This document shows positions 1 through 6,507 of a stretch of DNA of 12,450 nt, in pieces; position 1 is the first letter of the stretch, and every line of letters begins with the position of its first letter. The stretch spans positions 1-12,450 of the forward strand of contig JADGHI010000062.1 of NCBI GenBank assembly GCA_019689515.1, written 5' to 3'. The DNA is from Acetobacteraceae bacterium (lineage in GTDB: Bacteria > Pseudomonadota > Alphaproteobacteria > Acetobacterales > Acetobacteraceae). The notes below the pieces were generated by a model. The model saw nothing but the letters and a program-made list of their open reading frames with translations, did no database searches and had not been told where the DNA came from. Both the position numbers and the translations under genes were made by a program.

Positions 1-252
1 GCCCCGGAGCGCTACGCGCTCTACACCGCGCGGACTCCCGCCGTGATCGCGGCCTATGGCGGCCGCTTCCTGGTGCGGGGCGGGGCCGTCGAGGCGAAGG
101 AGGGCGCGCCGCCGGCCGGGCGGGTGGTCGTCATCGAGTTCCCCGACATGGCCGCCGCTCGCCGCTTCTACGACAGCCCGGACTACCAGGCGATCCTGCC
201 CCTGCGCCTCGCCGCCTCGCGCGGCCGGCTGTACCTCGTCGAGGGCGTCTGA
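1..252 (+). CDS. DUF1330 domain-containing protein, 5'-truncated
   Basis: The frame is open from base 1 with no start, so the N-terminus lies outside the window; a GTG at 43 is internal to the domain and is not the real start. The visible 83 residues match the C-terminal two thirds of the small DUF1330 family (usually about 95-100 aa, ferredoxin-like alpha/beta fold). The hallmarks are an AAYGGRFLVRGG strand-turn, VVIEFPD followed by a helix with the FYDSPDYQA motif, then LPLR and a final strand RLYLVEGV. The family has no established reaction; dimeric alpha-beta barrel relatives include small oxygenases and stress proteins. It reads in the same direction as the main operon, but the convergent regulator gene separates them, so I do not assign it to that operon. 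The family call is confident; the function is unknown. Confidence 0.85.
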   Translation, partial: APERYALYTARTPAVIAAYGGRFLVRGGAVEAKEGAPPAGRVVVIEFPDMAAARRFYDSPDYQAILPLRLAASRGRLYLVEGV

Positions 253-337
253 TCCCGCCCGTGCCAGGCAGGGGGGCGCTCGGCGTCGGTCGGCGTCCTG
301 CGCTCCGGCCGGCCCGAGGCCGATCGGCACCGGCGAG

Positions 338-1198
338 CTAGCGCCCGGACGCCGCGGCCGCCTGTCGCGCGCCGCCGGGCTCCTCCGCGCCCCCCTCGGC
401 GGACGCGCCGCGGCACCAGCCGAGGTCCTCGATGCCGAACAGGGCGCGGCCGATGAGCCGGGCGGACTCCCGCATCTCGCCGCCGAACCGCCGCAGCTCG
501 GCCTCGGACAGCCGGCCGGCGATGGTCAGGCCGGCGATGCCGAGCCGCGGGCGGCCGCCATCGTCGGCGATCGCCGTCGCGACGACGTTGATGCCCTTGA
601 ACCAGTGGCCGAGGTCGAGCGCGAAGCCGTCCTCCCGCGCGCGCTCGACGTCGGCCAGGTAGTCCTCGAAGGCGATCGGCACCCCCCAGCGCAGCATCTC
701 GAAGCGCCGGCGCAGCTCGCCCGGCGACAGGCCGACGATCGCCGCGACGCAGCGCCCGACCGCGCCCGCGAAGGCCGGGACGCGCTGGCCGATCCGCATC
801 TCGATGCGCACCGCCCCGTAGCCGTGGACGCGGTCCACCAGCACGATCCGCTCGTTCTCCGTCACCTCCCAGAGGGCGACCAGCGCGTCGTAGTCGAGCG
901 CCAGCCGCTCGAGCAGCGGGCGGATCAGCTCGGTCCGGCCGCGCCCATGCAGTGGGGAGGCGAGCTCGAGCAGGCCGAGCCCGAGCGAATAGGTCTTCGC
1001 CGCCGGGTCGAAGGTGACCAGCCCCTCCGCCGCCAGGGTGCGGAGCAGGTTGAAGCAGGTGCTCGGGCTGATGGCGGTGGCGCGCGCGACGGCGGAGACG
1101 CTCATCGGCACCGCCGACCGACCGAGGCATCGCATCACCCGGATCGCCTGGACCACTGCGGGGACCTGGGGTGACCTGTGGTTGGAGCTGTCGCTCAT
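338..1198 (-). CDS. IclR-family transcriptional regulator
   Basis: A 286-aa protein of typical IclR length. Residues about 12-72 form the winged helix-turn-helix: SAVARATAISPSTCFNLLRT is the HTH with its recognition helix, followed by a wing around VTFDPAAKTYSLG. Residues about 85-258 form the effector-binding domain, with RIEMRIGQRVPAFAGAVGRC (about 131-150) and GLTIAGR (223-229). The last 25 or so residues are a low-complexity Ala/Gly/Glu tail. The ATG at 1198 is supported by an AGGA Shine-Dalgarno (complement of 1205-1208) six bases upstream. The gene is divergent from the long catabolic operon, the classic arrangement for a local IclR regulator that responds to a pathway substrate or intermediate. 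Members can activate or repress, and which applies here is not visible. Autoregulation is plausible because the candidate operator lies only 12-30 bases from its own start. Confidence 0.95.
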   Translation of the reverse strand: MSDSSNHRSPQVPAVVQAIRVMRCLGRSAVPMSVSAVARATAISPSTCFNLLRTLAAEGLVTFDPAAKTYSLGLGLLELASPLHGRGRTELIRPLLERLALDYDALVALWEVTENERIVLVDRVHGYGAVRIEMRIGQRVPAFAGAVGRCVAAIVGLSPGELRRRFEMLRWGVPIAFEDYLADVERAREDGFALDLGHWFKGINVVATAIADDGGRPRLGIAGLTIAGRLSEAELRRFGGEMRESARLIGRALFGIEDLGWCRGASAEGGAEEPGGARQAAAASGR

Positions 1199-1209
1199 TC
1201 ACTATCCTG

Positions 1210-1228
1210 CAGAGAATTCGATCCGCTG
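1210..1228. promoter_or_regulatory. Candidate IclR operator (imperfect 19-bp palindrome)
   Basis: Reading CAGAGAATTCGATCCGCTG against its reverse complement gives six matching pairs out of nine around a central C: CAG-n-G-n-AT-nnn-AT-n-C-n-CTG. It abuts the candidate -35 of the rightward promoter and lies just upstream of the regulator's own ribosome binding site. IclR-family proteins bind imperfect palindromes of roughly this size in such divergent spacers. The symmetry is seen in the sequence; the link to the regulator is inference. Confidence 0.4.
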
Positions 1229-1257
1229 TTGATCGCCGTATCCGGACACCTTAGGCT
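1229..1257 (+). promoter_or_regulatory. Candidate sigma-70 promoter for the catabolic operon
   Basis: TTGATC (1229-1234, four of six to TTGACA) is separated by exactly 17 bases from TAGGCT (1252-1257, three of six to TATAAT). The spacer is less GC-rich than the flanking genes. Transcription would start near 1264, ahead of the GGGAGGAA ribosome binding site at 1283-1290. The -10 is weak, which fits an activator-dependent promoter but could equally be chance. Confidence 0.35.
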
Positions 1258-1291
1258 GCCGGGCCGCGGAATGCACGAATACGGGAGGAAC

Positions 1292-1354
1292 ATGCGCCAG
1301 GCGGACGGAATGCCAGGGTGGCGCGCGACCGCCGCCGGCGGCGGTCATGCATGA
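1292..1354 (+). CDS. Possible 20-codon leader ORF, coupled to the synthetase start
   Basis: The only strong Shine-Dalgarno in the region, GGGAGGAA at 1283-1290, does not serve the frame of the large synthetase. It lies just upstream of an ATG at 1292 in another frame (core-to-ATG spacing is only about 3 bases, which is short). That ATG opens 20 codons (MRQADGMPGW, then an Ala/Gly/His-rich end). Its TGA at 1352-1354 overlaps the synthetase ATG at 1351 in an ATGA junction, so translation of the short frame could deliver ribosomes to the synthetase. No homology is recognisable. It may be a leader peptide, or merely a spurious frame with the true synthetase start at GTG 1318. Confidence 0.35.
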   Translation: MRQADGMPGWRATAAGGGHA

Positions 1355-3543
1355 CAAAGGCCGCTGTCGCACCGCCCCTCGTGGCGGCGTCCACGGCAGC
1401 CTGGGTGCGCGCGTTGTTCGCGCCGAGTGCCGTCGCCCTCGTCGGCGTCTCGAACGACGGGGCGCGCCTGGCCGGCGGGCCGCTGCGCTACCTGCGCCGG
1501 CACGGCTTCACCGGTCCGGTCTATCCCGTGAACGCGCGCTACCCGGCCGTGCAGGGAGAGCCCGCGTTCCGCGGCCTGGCCTCGCTGCCGGGGCCGGTGG
1601 ACCATGCCTACATCCTCCTCAACACCGACGACGCGATCAGCGCGGTCGAGGCTTGCGCCGCCGCCGGGGTGAAGGTCGCGACGATCCTCGCCGGCGGCTT
1701 CGCCGAGGCGGGAGCGGAGGGCGTGGCGAAGCAGCGGCGCCTGCTGGCGGCTGCTCGTGCCGGCGGATTACGGCTCGTTGGTCCCAATAGCCTGGGATTG
1801 GTCAATCTACACACGGGGCTCGCGCTCAGCGCGACTCCGGCGATGCTGGCGGAGCGACTCATCCCGGGCCGGCTGATGGTGCTGTCGCAGAGCGGCAGCA
1901 TGATGGGCACGCTCCTGTCGCGCGGCCAGGAGCGTGGGATCGGCTTCTCCAAGGCGGTGTCCGTCGGCAACGAGGCCGACCTCACGATGGGCGAGATCGG
2001 CGAGGCTTTTGCCGACGACCCGGACACCGCCGCCTTCCTGCTGTTCATGGAGACGATCCGCGACGCCAACGCGATGGCGCGCTTCGCCGCGCGCGCCCAC
2101 GCGCTCGGCAAGCCGATCGTCGCCTTCAAGCTTGGCCGGTCGGAGGCCGGGCAGGAGATGGCGGTCTCGCACACCGGCGCGCTAGTCGGCTCGGACCGCG
2201 CGGCGGACGCCTTCCTGCGCCATCACGGCATCATCCGCGTGGACCACCTGGAGACGCTGTTCGAGCTGCCGGCGCTGATCGCCGGGCGCGGTCCGCCGCG
2301 CCGGGGCCGGCGCGAGGGCGCGGCGGTCGGCGTCGTGACGACCACGGGCGGCGGTGCGGCGCTGGTTGTGGACCGGCTCGGCACGCTCGGCGTCGAGACG
2401 CGCGCGCCGAGCCGGGAGACGCTCGATCGGCTGGCCGCGCGCGGCGTCGCCGCCCAGGCGGGGCGGGTGCTCGACCTCACCATGGCGGGCACGCGCTACG
2501 ACGCGATGCGCGCGGCGCTGGAGACGGTGCTGGCGGCGCCGGAATTCGACCTCGTGCTGAGCGTGGTCGGTTCCTCCGCGCAGTTCCGGCCCGAACTCGC
2601 GGTGCGCCCGATCGCCGACAGCGCCGCCGGGGCCGACAAGCCGATCGCGGCGTTCCTCGCGCCGAGCGCGGGGGAGTCGCTGCGCATGCTGGCCGAGGCC
2701 GGGATCGCCGGCTTCCGCACGCCCGAGTCCTGCGCCGACGCGATCGCCGCCTATCTCGACTGGCGCGGGCCGGCGGCACCGGTCGGTCCTGCGCTGACGG
2801 AAGCGGAGATCGCCGGCGCGCGCGCCGCGCTCGCCGAAGCCGCCGCCGACGGCGGCCGGCGGCTGAACGAGCGGCAGGCGCTGGCGCTCTTTGCGGCGCT
2901 CGGCGTCCCTTGCGCGGCGAGCGTGGTGATGGCGGTGCCCGGCACGGGCGGCGATGTGGTGTCGCCGGCGGACCTCTCCTATCCGGTCGCCGCGAAGATC
3001 CTGTCGCGCGACATCGCCCACAAGACGGAGGCGGGCGGCGTGGCGCTGGGGCTCGGCGGCCCGGATGAGCTCGTGGCGGCCGTGCGGCGCATGGTCGAGG
3101 CCGTGCGGCATCGCCATCCCGGGGCGCGGATCGAGGGCGTGCTCGTCCAGCGCATGGAGCGTGGCGGTCTCGCGGAGGTGCTGCTCGGCTACCACCGCGA
3201 TCCGCATGTCGGGCCCGTGGTGACGCTGGCCATGGGCGGCGTGCTGGCGGAGATCCTGGGCGACGTCGCGGTGCGCCTCGCGCCGGTGTCGGAGGAGACG
3301 GCGCGCGCGATGGTCGAGGAGGTGGCCGGGCTCGCGGTGATCCGCGGCTACCGGGACCTGCCGCGCGGCGACGTCGCTGCGCTCGCTGTCGCGATCGCGG
3401 CGCTGTCGCGGCTCGCCGGCCTGCCTGCGGTGACGGAGGCCGAGATCAACCCGATCGTACGGCGCGAGGGCGAGGGCGTCGTCGCGGTGGACGGGCTCGC
3501 CGTGCTCGGCGGGACACCGCCGGATCGGGAGGAGACGAGATGA
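1351..3543 (+). CDS. Acyl-CoA synthetase (NDP-forming) / acetate--CoA ligase family protein
   Basis: This cytoplasmic enzyme is predicted to join a carboxylate to CoA with ATP hydrolysis to ADP. The ACD-type alpha and beta modules are fused in one 730-aa chain. Counting from ATG 1351, an N-terminal CoA-binding Rossmann domain covers about 20-155 (AVALVGVS; LVGPNSLGLVN at 142-152). Succinyl-CoA-ligase-like domains cover about 165-470 (LSQSGSMMG; SHTGALVGS, whose His274 fits the phosphorylated active-site histidine). An ATP-grasp domain follows at about 500-720 (YPVAAKI with Lys549, the second conserved His557 in AHKTEAGGV, and EINPI at 698-702). No acetyltransferase domain is attached. The start is uncertain: ATG 1351 has an ATGA overlap with a short upstream frame but no good ribosome site of its own, while GTG 1318 would add 11 Arg-rich residues. 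Its stop overlaps the Bug1 start. The acid substrate is unknown. Confidence 0.9.
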   Translation: MTKAAVAPPLVAASTAAWVRALFAPSAVALVGVSNDGARLAGGPLRYLRRHGFTGPVYPVNARYPAVQGEPAFRGLASLPGPVDHAYILLNTDDAISAVEACAAAGVKVATILAGGFAEAGAEGVAKQRRLLAAARAGGLRLVGPNSLGLVNLHTGLALSATPAMLAERLIPGRLMVLSQSGSMMGTLLSRGQERGIGFSKAVSVGNEADLTMGEIGEAFADDPDTAAFLLFMETIRDANAMARFAARAHALGKPIVAFKLGRSEAGQEMAVSHTGALVGSDRAADAFLRHHGIIRVDHLETLFELPALIAGRGPPRRGRREGAAVGVVTTTGGGAALVVDRLGTLGVETRAPSRETLDRLAARGVAAQAGRVLDLTMAGTRYDAMRAALETVLAAPEFDLVLSVVGSSAQFRPELAVRPIADSAAGADKPIAAFLAPSAGESLRMLAEAGIAGFRTPESCADAIAAYLDWRGPAAPVGPALTEAEIAGARAALAEAAADGGRRLNERQALALFAALGVPCAASVVMAVPGTGGDVVSPADLSYPVAAKILSRDIAHKTEAGGVALGLGGPDELVAAVRRMVEAVRHRHPGARIEGVLVQRMERGGLAEVLLGYHRDPHVGPVVTLAMGGVLAEILGDVAVRLAPVSEETARAMVEEVAGLAVIRGYRDLPRGDVAALAVAIAALSRLAGLPAVTEAEINPIVRREGEGVVAVDGLAVLGGTPPDREETR

Positions 3544-4529
3544 GGCGGCGGACGGCGCTCGGCCTGCTTGGGGCCGCGGCAGGATCGGTGACGGTCGGGG
3601 CAGGGGCGCAGGCGCCGGGCGCAGGTGCGGACGGCTGGCCGAACCGGCCGATCCGGCTGATGATTCCCTTCGCCCCGGGCGGCAGCACGGACCGCATCGG
3701 ACGGATGCTGGCCGAGCCGCTCGGCCGCGCGCTCGGGCAGCCGGTCGTGGTCGAGAACCGCACCGGCGGCGGCGGCACTCTGGCCGCAGCCACGGTCGCG
3801 AACGCGCCGGCGGACGGCTACACCTTCTTCTACGGCGCGCCCGGGCAGCTCATCATCAACCCGATCCTGATGCGTGACCTGCCCTATGACGCGGAGCGCG
3901 ATTTCGCGCCGGTCAGCCTGGTCGTGCGCTCCGCCTATGGGATCGCGGTGAACCCGCGGGTGCCGGCGCAGACGCTTGCGGAGCTGATCGCGCTGGCGAA
4001 GGCGCGCCCGGGACGCATGGGCTTCGCCACGGCGGGCATCGGCTCTGGCCCGCACCTTTCGGGCGAGCTGCTGAAGTTCATGGCGGGGATCGACATCACC
4101 CACATCCCCTACCGCGGCAGCGGCCCGGCGATCCAGGACGTGGTCGCGGGCCAGGTGCCGATCTCGATCGACAGCCTCGACATCATCGTGCCGCAGGCGC
4201 GCCAGGGCACGATCCGGGCGCTTGGCGTGACCTCGCCGGAACGGGTGGGCCTCCTGCCCGACGTGCCGACCGTGGGCGAGACGCTGCCCGGCTACGAGGT
4301 GACGGTGTTCAACTACGTCGTCGCTCGCGCCGGCACGCCGCGCCCGATCATCGAGCGCATGAGCCGCGAGATCGCGGCGGCCGTGCGCCAGCCGGACTTC
4401 GTCGCGCGGAACGCGGCCGTCGGCGTGACCGCGGTGGGCAGCACGCCGGAGGAGCTCGGCCGCCGCCTGAGCGACGAGAGGGCCAAGTGGCGCGAGGTGA
4501 CCGCGCGCGCCGGTATCCGACTCGAATGA
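3540..4529 (+). CDS. Bug/TctC-family tripartite tricarboxylate transporter substrate-binding protein (receptor 1)
   Basis: A 329-aa periplasmic receptor of usual family length. The N-terminus, MRRRTALGLLGAAAG followed by GAGAQA, has a twin-arginine-like start and a cleavable end near residue 25. The mature part opens with the Bug signature: WPNRPIRLMIPFAPGGST with Asp51, the residue position that lines the ligand pocket. VVENRTGGGG, the PYDAERDFAPVS region and GIGSGPHLSGELL with the IPYRGSGPAIQD helix follow. Bug proteins bind small carboxylates or other metabolites for TctAB-type secondary transport. ATG overlaps the synthetase stop (ATGA), and GGGAGGAG at 3527-3534 sits at ideal spacing, so it is co-translated with the acid-activating enzyme. 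That suggests its ligand could be the acid that the enzyme activates; this is inference. Confidence 0.95.
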   Translation: MRRRTALGLLGAAAGSVTVGAGAQAPGAGADGWPNRPIRLMIPFAPGGSTDRIGRMLAEPLGRALGQPVVVENRTGGGGTLAAATVANAPADGYTFFYGAPGQLIINPILMRDLPYDAERDFAPVSLVVRSAYGIAVNPRVPAQTLAELIALAKARPGRMGFATAGIGSGPHLSGELLKFMAGIDITHIPYRGSGPAIQDVVAGQVPISIDSLDIIVPQARQGTIRALGVTSPERVGLLPDVPTVGETLPGYEVTVFNYVVARAGTPRPIIERMSREIAAAVRQPDFVARNAAVGVTAVGSTPEELGRRLSDERAKWREVTARAGIRLE

Positions 4530-4548
4530 TCGCGAAGGGCAGGGGCCG

Positions 4549-5358
4549 ATGACGACGCGATACGACCGCTACGAGTGGCTGAAGGTGGAGCGACGGGACC
4601 GCATCGCGATCGTCACGCTGAACCGGCCGGAGCACCGCAACGCCGCCAACCCGGCCATGCGTGAGGAGCTCAACGCCATCTGGCCCGACATCGCGGCGGA
4701 CGAGGCGGTGGATGCGATCGTGCTGACCGGCGCGGGCCAGGCCTTCTCCGCTGGCGGTGACGTGAAGGCGATGGCCGCACGCGCCGGCACGCCGGAGGGC
4801 CGGCGGCACGCCATCGAGGGCTTCGGCCGGGCGCGGCGCATGTGCCAGGCCATGCTCGACGTGCCGCAGCCGATCGTCGCCGCGGTGAACGGCGACGCGA
4901 TGGGCCTCGGCGCCACGCTTGCGCTGATCGCCGATGTCAGCGTGATGGCCGAGACCGCGCGGATCGGCGACAGCCACGTCAAGGTGGGCCTCGTCGCAGG
5001 CGACGGCGGCACGGTGTTCTGGCCGGTGCTGATCGGCCCGAACCGGGCCAAGGAATTCCTGATGCGCAGCCGGATCGCGACCGGCGCCGAGGCCGCCGCG
5101 CTGGGCCTCGTGAATCACGCCGTGCCCGCGGACGAGGTGCTGCCCAAGGCGATGGCGATCGCGGAGGAGCTTGCGGCGCAGCCGAAATGGGCGGTGCGCT
5201 GGACCAAGCACTCGGTGAACCAGTGGCTGAAGCATCAGCTCAACCTGCTGATCGACGCCTCGCACGGGCTGGAGATGCTCTCCGCCCTCACCTGGGACCA
5301 CGGCGAGGCGGCGCGCGCCTTCGCCGAGAAGCGGCGCCCGCAATTCCGGGGCGAATGA
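4549..5358 (+). CDS. Enoyl-CoA hydratase/isomerase (crotonase) family protein
   Basis: A 269-aa crotonase-fold protein of standard length. The N-terminal strands carry IAIVTLNRPEHRNA (19-32). The first oxyanion loop is FSAGGDVKAM (66-75) and the second is GDAMGLGATLAL (115-126). The two glutamates that catalyse hydration in mitochondrial enoyl-CoA hydratase fall at Thr123 and His143 here (GATLAL and GDSHVKVGL). A nearby AGDGG loop supplies Asp152. The CoA-binding and oxyanion features are kept, so it should bind an acyl-CoA, but the chemistry may not be simple hydration; isomerase, hydrolase or decarboxylase activity are alternatives. It sits directly before the dehydrogenase pair, 13 bases away. 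ATG 4549 follows a GGGCAGGGG ribosome site. The fold is certain, the reaction is not. Confidence 0.92.
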   Translation: MTTRYDRYEWLKVERRDRIAIVTLNRPEHRNAANPAMREELNAIWPDIAADEAVDAIVLTGAGQAFSAGGDVKAMAARAGTPEGRRHAIEGFGRARRMCQAMLDVPQPIVAAVNGDAMGLGATLALIADVSVMAETARIGDSHVKVGLVAGDGGTVFWPVLIGPNRAKEFLMRSRIATGAEAAALGLVNHAVPADEVLPKAMAIAEELAAQPKWAVRWTKHSVNQWLKHQLNLLIDASHGLEMLSALTWDHGEAARAFAEKRRPQFRGE

Positions 5359-5363
5359 GGAGG
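5358..5363 (+). promoter_or_regulatory. Shine-Dalgarno overlapping the upstream stop, selecting a GTG start
   Basis: AGGAGG begins on the last base of the crotonase-family stop codon (TGA 5356-5358) and lies eight bases before GTG 5372. It fixes the GTG start of the following acyl-CoA dehydrogenase and suggests translational coupling between the two. Confidence 0.7.
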
Positions 5364-5371
5364 ACGGCCGG

Positions 5372-6490
5372 GTGAGCGACGATGCACTGACGCGGCTGCT
5401 GCACGACACCGCCGAGCGCGTCCTGGCCGACCACTGCGACCGGCAGGTGCTCGCCGCCGCGGAGGAGGGCGCCTGGCCTGAGCCGCTCTGGCGTGCGCTG
5501 GAGGAGAGCGGCCTGACGCTTGCCCTGGCGCCGGAGGCGGCCGGCGGGGCGGGGCTGAGCGTCGGGGACGCGCTCGGGCTGGTCGGCGCGGCGGCGCGCC
5601 ATGCGGCGCCGGTGCCCTTCGGCGAGACGGTGTTCGCGACCTGGCTGCTGCTCGGCGCGGGGATGGCGACAGCACCGGGGCCGATGACCGTCGCACCCGT
5701 GATGCGCGGGGATCGGCTGGTCCTTGAGCGCGCCGGAGGCGGGTGGCGGCTGACGGGAACAGCCAGGCGCGTGCCCTGGGCGCGCCACGCCGCGCGCGTC
5801 GTCCTGCTGGCCGAAGCGGCGGAGGACGGTGGCCGGCCGATGCTCGTCGTGGTGCCTCGCGGCACGGCAGGTGAAGTGCGGCATGGCGCCAACCTGGCGA
5901 TGGAGCCGCGCGACGATGTCCGGTTCGACGGCACCGTGCTGCCCGCCGAGGCGGCCGTCGCGCCGGCGGGCGTCGGTCCGGCGGCGATGCGGGCCTTCGG
6001 CGCGGCGCTCCGCATCGTGCAGATCGCCGGCGCGCTCGCGCGGGCGCTCGAGCTCTGCGTCGCCTACGCGCAGCAGCGCGTGCAGTTCGGCCGGCCGATC
6101 GGCCGGTTCCAGGCGGTGCAGCAGAACCTCGCGGCGCTGGCGAGCGAGGCCGCGGCGGCCGCGGCGGCGGCCGGGCTGGCGGCCGAGGCCGCCGGAGCGG
6201 GCTGCGATCCGCTGGCGATCGGCGCCGCGAAGGGCCGCGCCGCCGAGGCCGCGAGCACCGGCGCCGCGATCGCCCACCAAGTGCACGGCGCGATCGGCTT
6301 CACCTGGGAGTACGCGCTCAACTTCAGCACGCGCCGGCTGTGGTCCTGGCGCGACGAGTTCGGCAACGAGGCGGAGTGGTACCCGCAGCTCGGCGCGGCG
6401 ATGGCCGCCGCCGCCGCGGAGGACCGGCTGTGGTCGGCGATCAGCGGGATCGGCATGGCGGCCTCCCCATCGCCCCAGGGCAGCCGATAG
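5372..6490 (+). CDS. Acyl-CoA dehydrogenase family protein, small/non-catalytic subunit type
   Basis: A 372-aa flavoprotein-fold protein starting at GTG. A helical N-domain (about 1-100) precedes a short, poorly conserved middle beta-domain (about 105-195; the usual substrate-loop motif is degenerate). The C-terminal helical domain has AYAQQRVQFGRPIGRFQAVQQNLA (about 231-254), where Arg236, Gln238 and Phe239 belong to the FAD-contact motif, and QVHGAIGFTWEYALNFSTRR (about 303-322). No catalytic glutamate is visible in either usual place: the helix carries ALRIVQIAG and the C-terminal end reads WRDEFGNEAEW. An Ala-rich run (260-276) is notable. The next gene, 17 bases on, encodes a dehydrogenase with a base. 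The two resemble the small and large subunits of heteromeric enzymes such as PimD/PimC or mycobacterial FadE pairs, and probably form a heterotetramer. Substrate unknown. Confidence 0.88.
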   Translation: MSDDALTRLLHDTAERVLADHCDRQVLAAAEEGAWPEPLWRALEESGLTLALAPEAAGGAGLSVGDALGLVGAAARHAAPVPFGETVFATWLLLGAGMATAPGPMTVAPVMRGDRLVLERAGGGWRLTGTARRVPWARHAARVVLLAEAAEDGGRPMLVVVPRGTAGEVRHGANLAMEPRDDVRFDGTVLPAEAAVAPAGVGPAAMRAFGAALRIVQIAGALARALELCVAYAQQRVQFGRPIGRFQAVQQNLAALASEAAAAAAAAGLAAEAAGAGCDPLAIGAAKGRAAEAASTGAAIAHQVHGAIGFTWEYALNFSTRRLWSWRDEFGNEAEWYPQLGAAMAAAAAEDRLWSAISGIGMAASPSPQGSR

Positions 6491-6491
6491 C

Positions 6492-6500
6492 GGAAGGAGA
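6492..6500 (+). promoter_or_regulatory. Shine-Dalgarno deciding the start of the large dehydrogenase subunit
   Basis: GGAAGGAGA lies seven bases before ATG 6508. The frame stays open upstream to another ATG at 6340, but that stretch overlaps the preceding gene, is Arg-rich and unlike the family. This site fixes 6508 as the start. Confidence 0.75.
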
Positions 6501-6507
6501 CCCAGGG

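Noticed and set aside
253..337. Possible terminator in the convergent spacer: 273-279 could pair with 300-306, GGCC-CGA-GGCC lies at 311-321, and TCGGCGTC occurs twice (280-287, 290-297)
   Set aside because: The stems are short or have a 20-base loop, and no T-run follows on either strand. This is not enough to call a terminator.
183..1202. An alternative 339-codon minus-strand frame and a plus-strand frame (56-1174) over the regulator
   Set aside because: The IclR frame (338-1198) has a clear HTH and effector domain and a ribosome site. The others are Arg/Pro/Ala-rich shadows.
1237..1283. CGTAT (1237-1241) and ATACG (1279-1283) as an inverted repeat
   Set aside because: Only five base pairs with a 37-base spacer; not distinguishable from chance.
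6340..6507. In-frame upstream extension of the large dehydrogenase subunit from ATG 6340
   Set aside because: It overlaps the coding part of the small subunit gene, is Arg/Gly-rich, and ATG 6508 has a strong ribosome site and family-like N-terminus.
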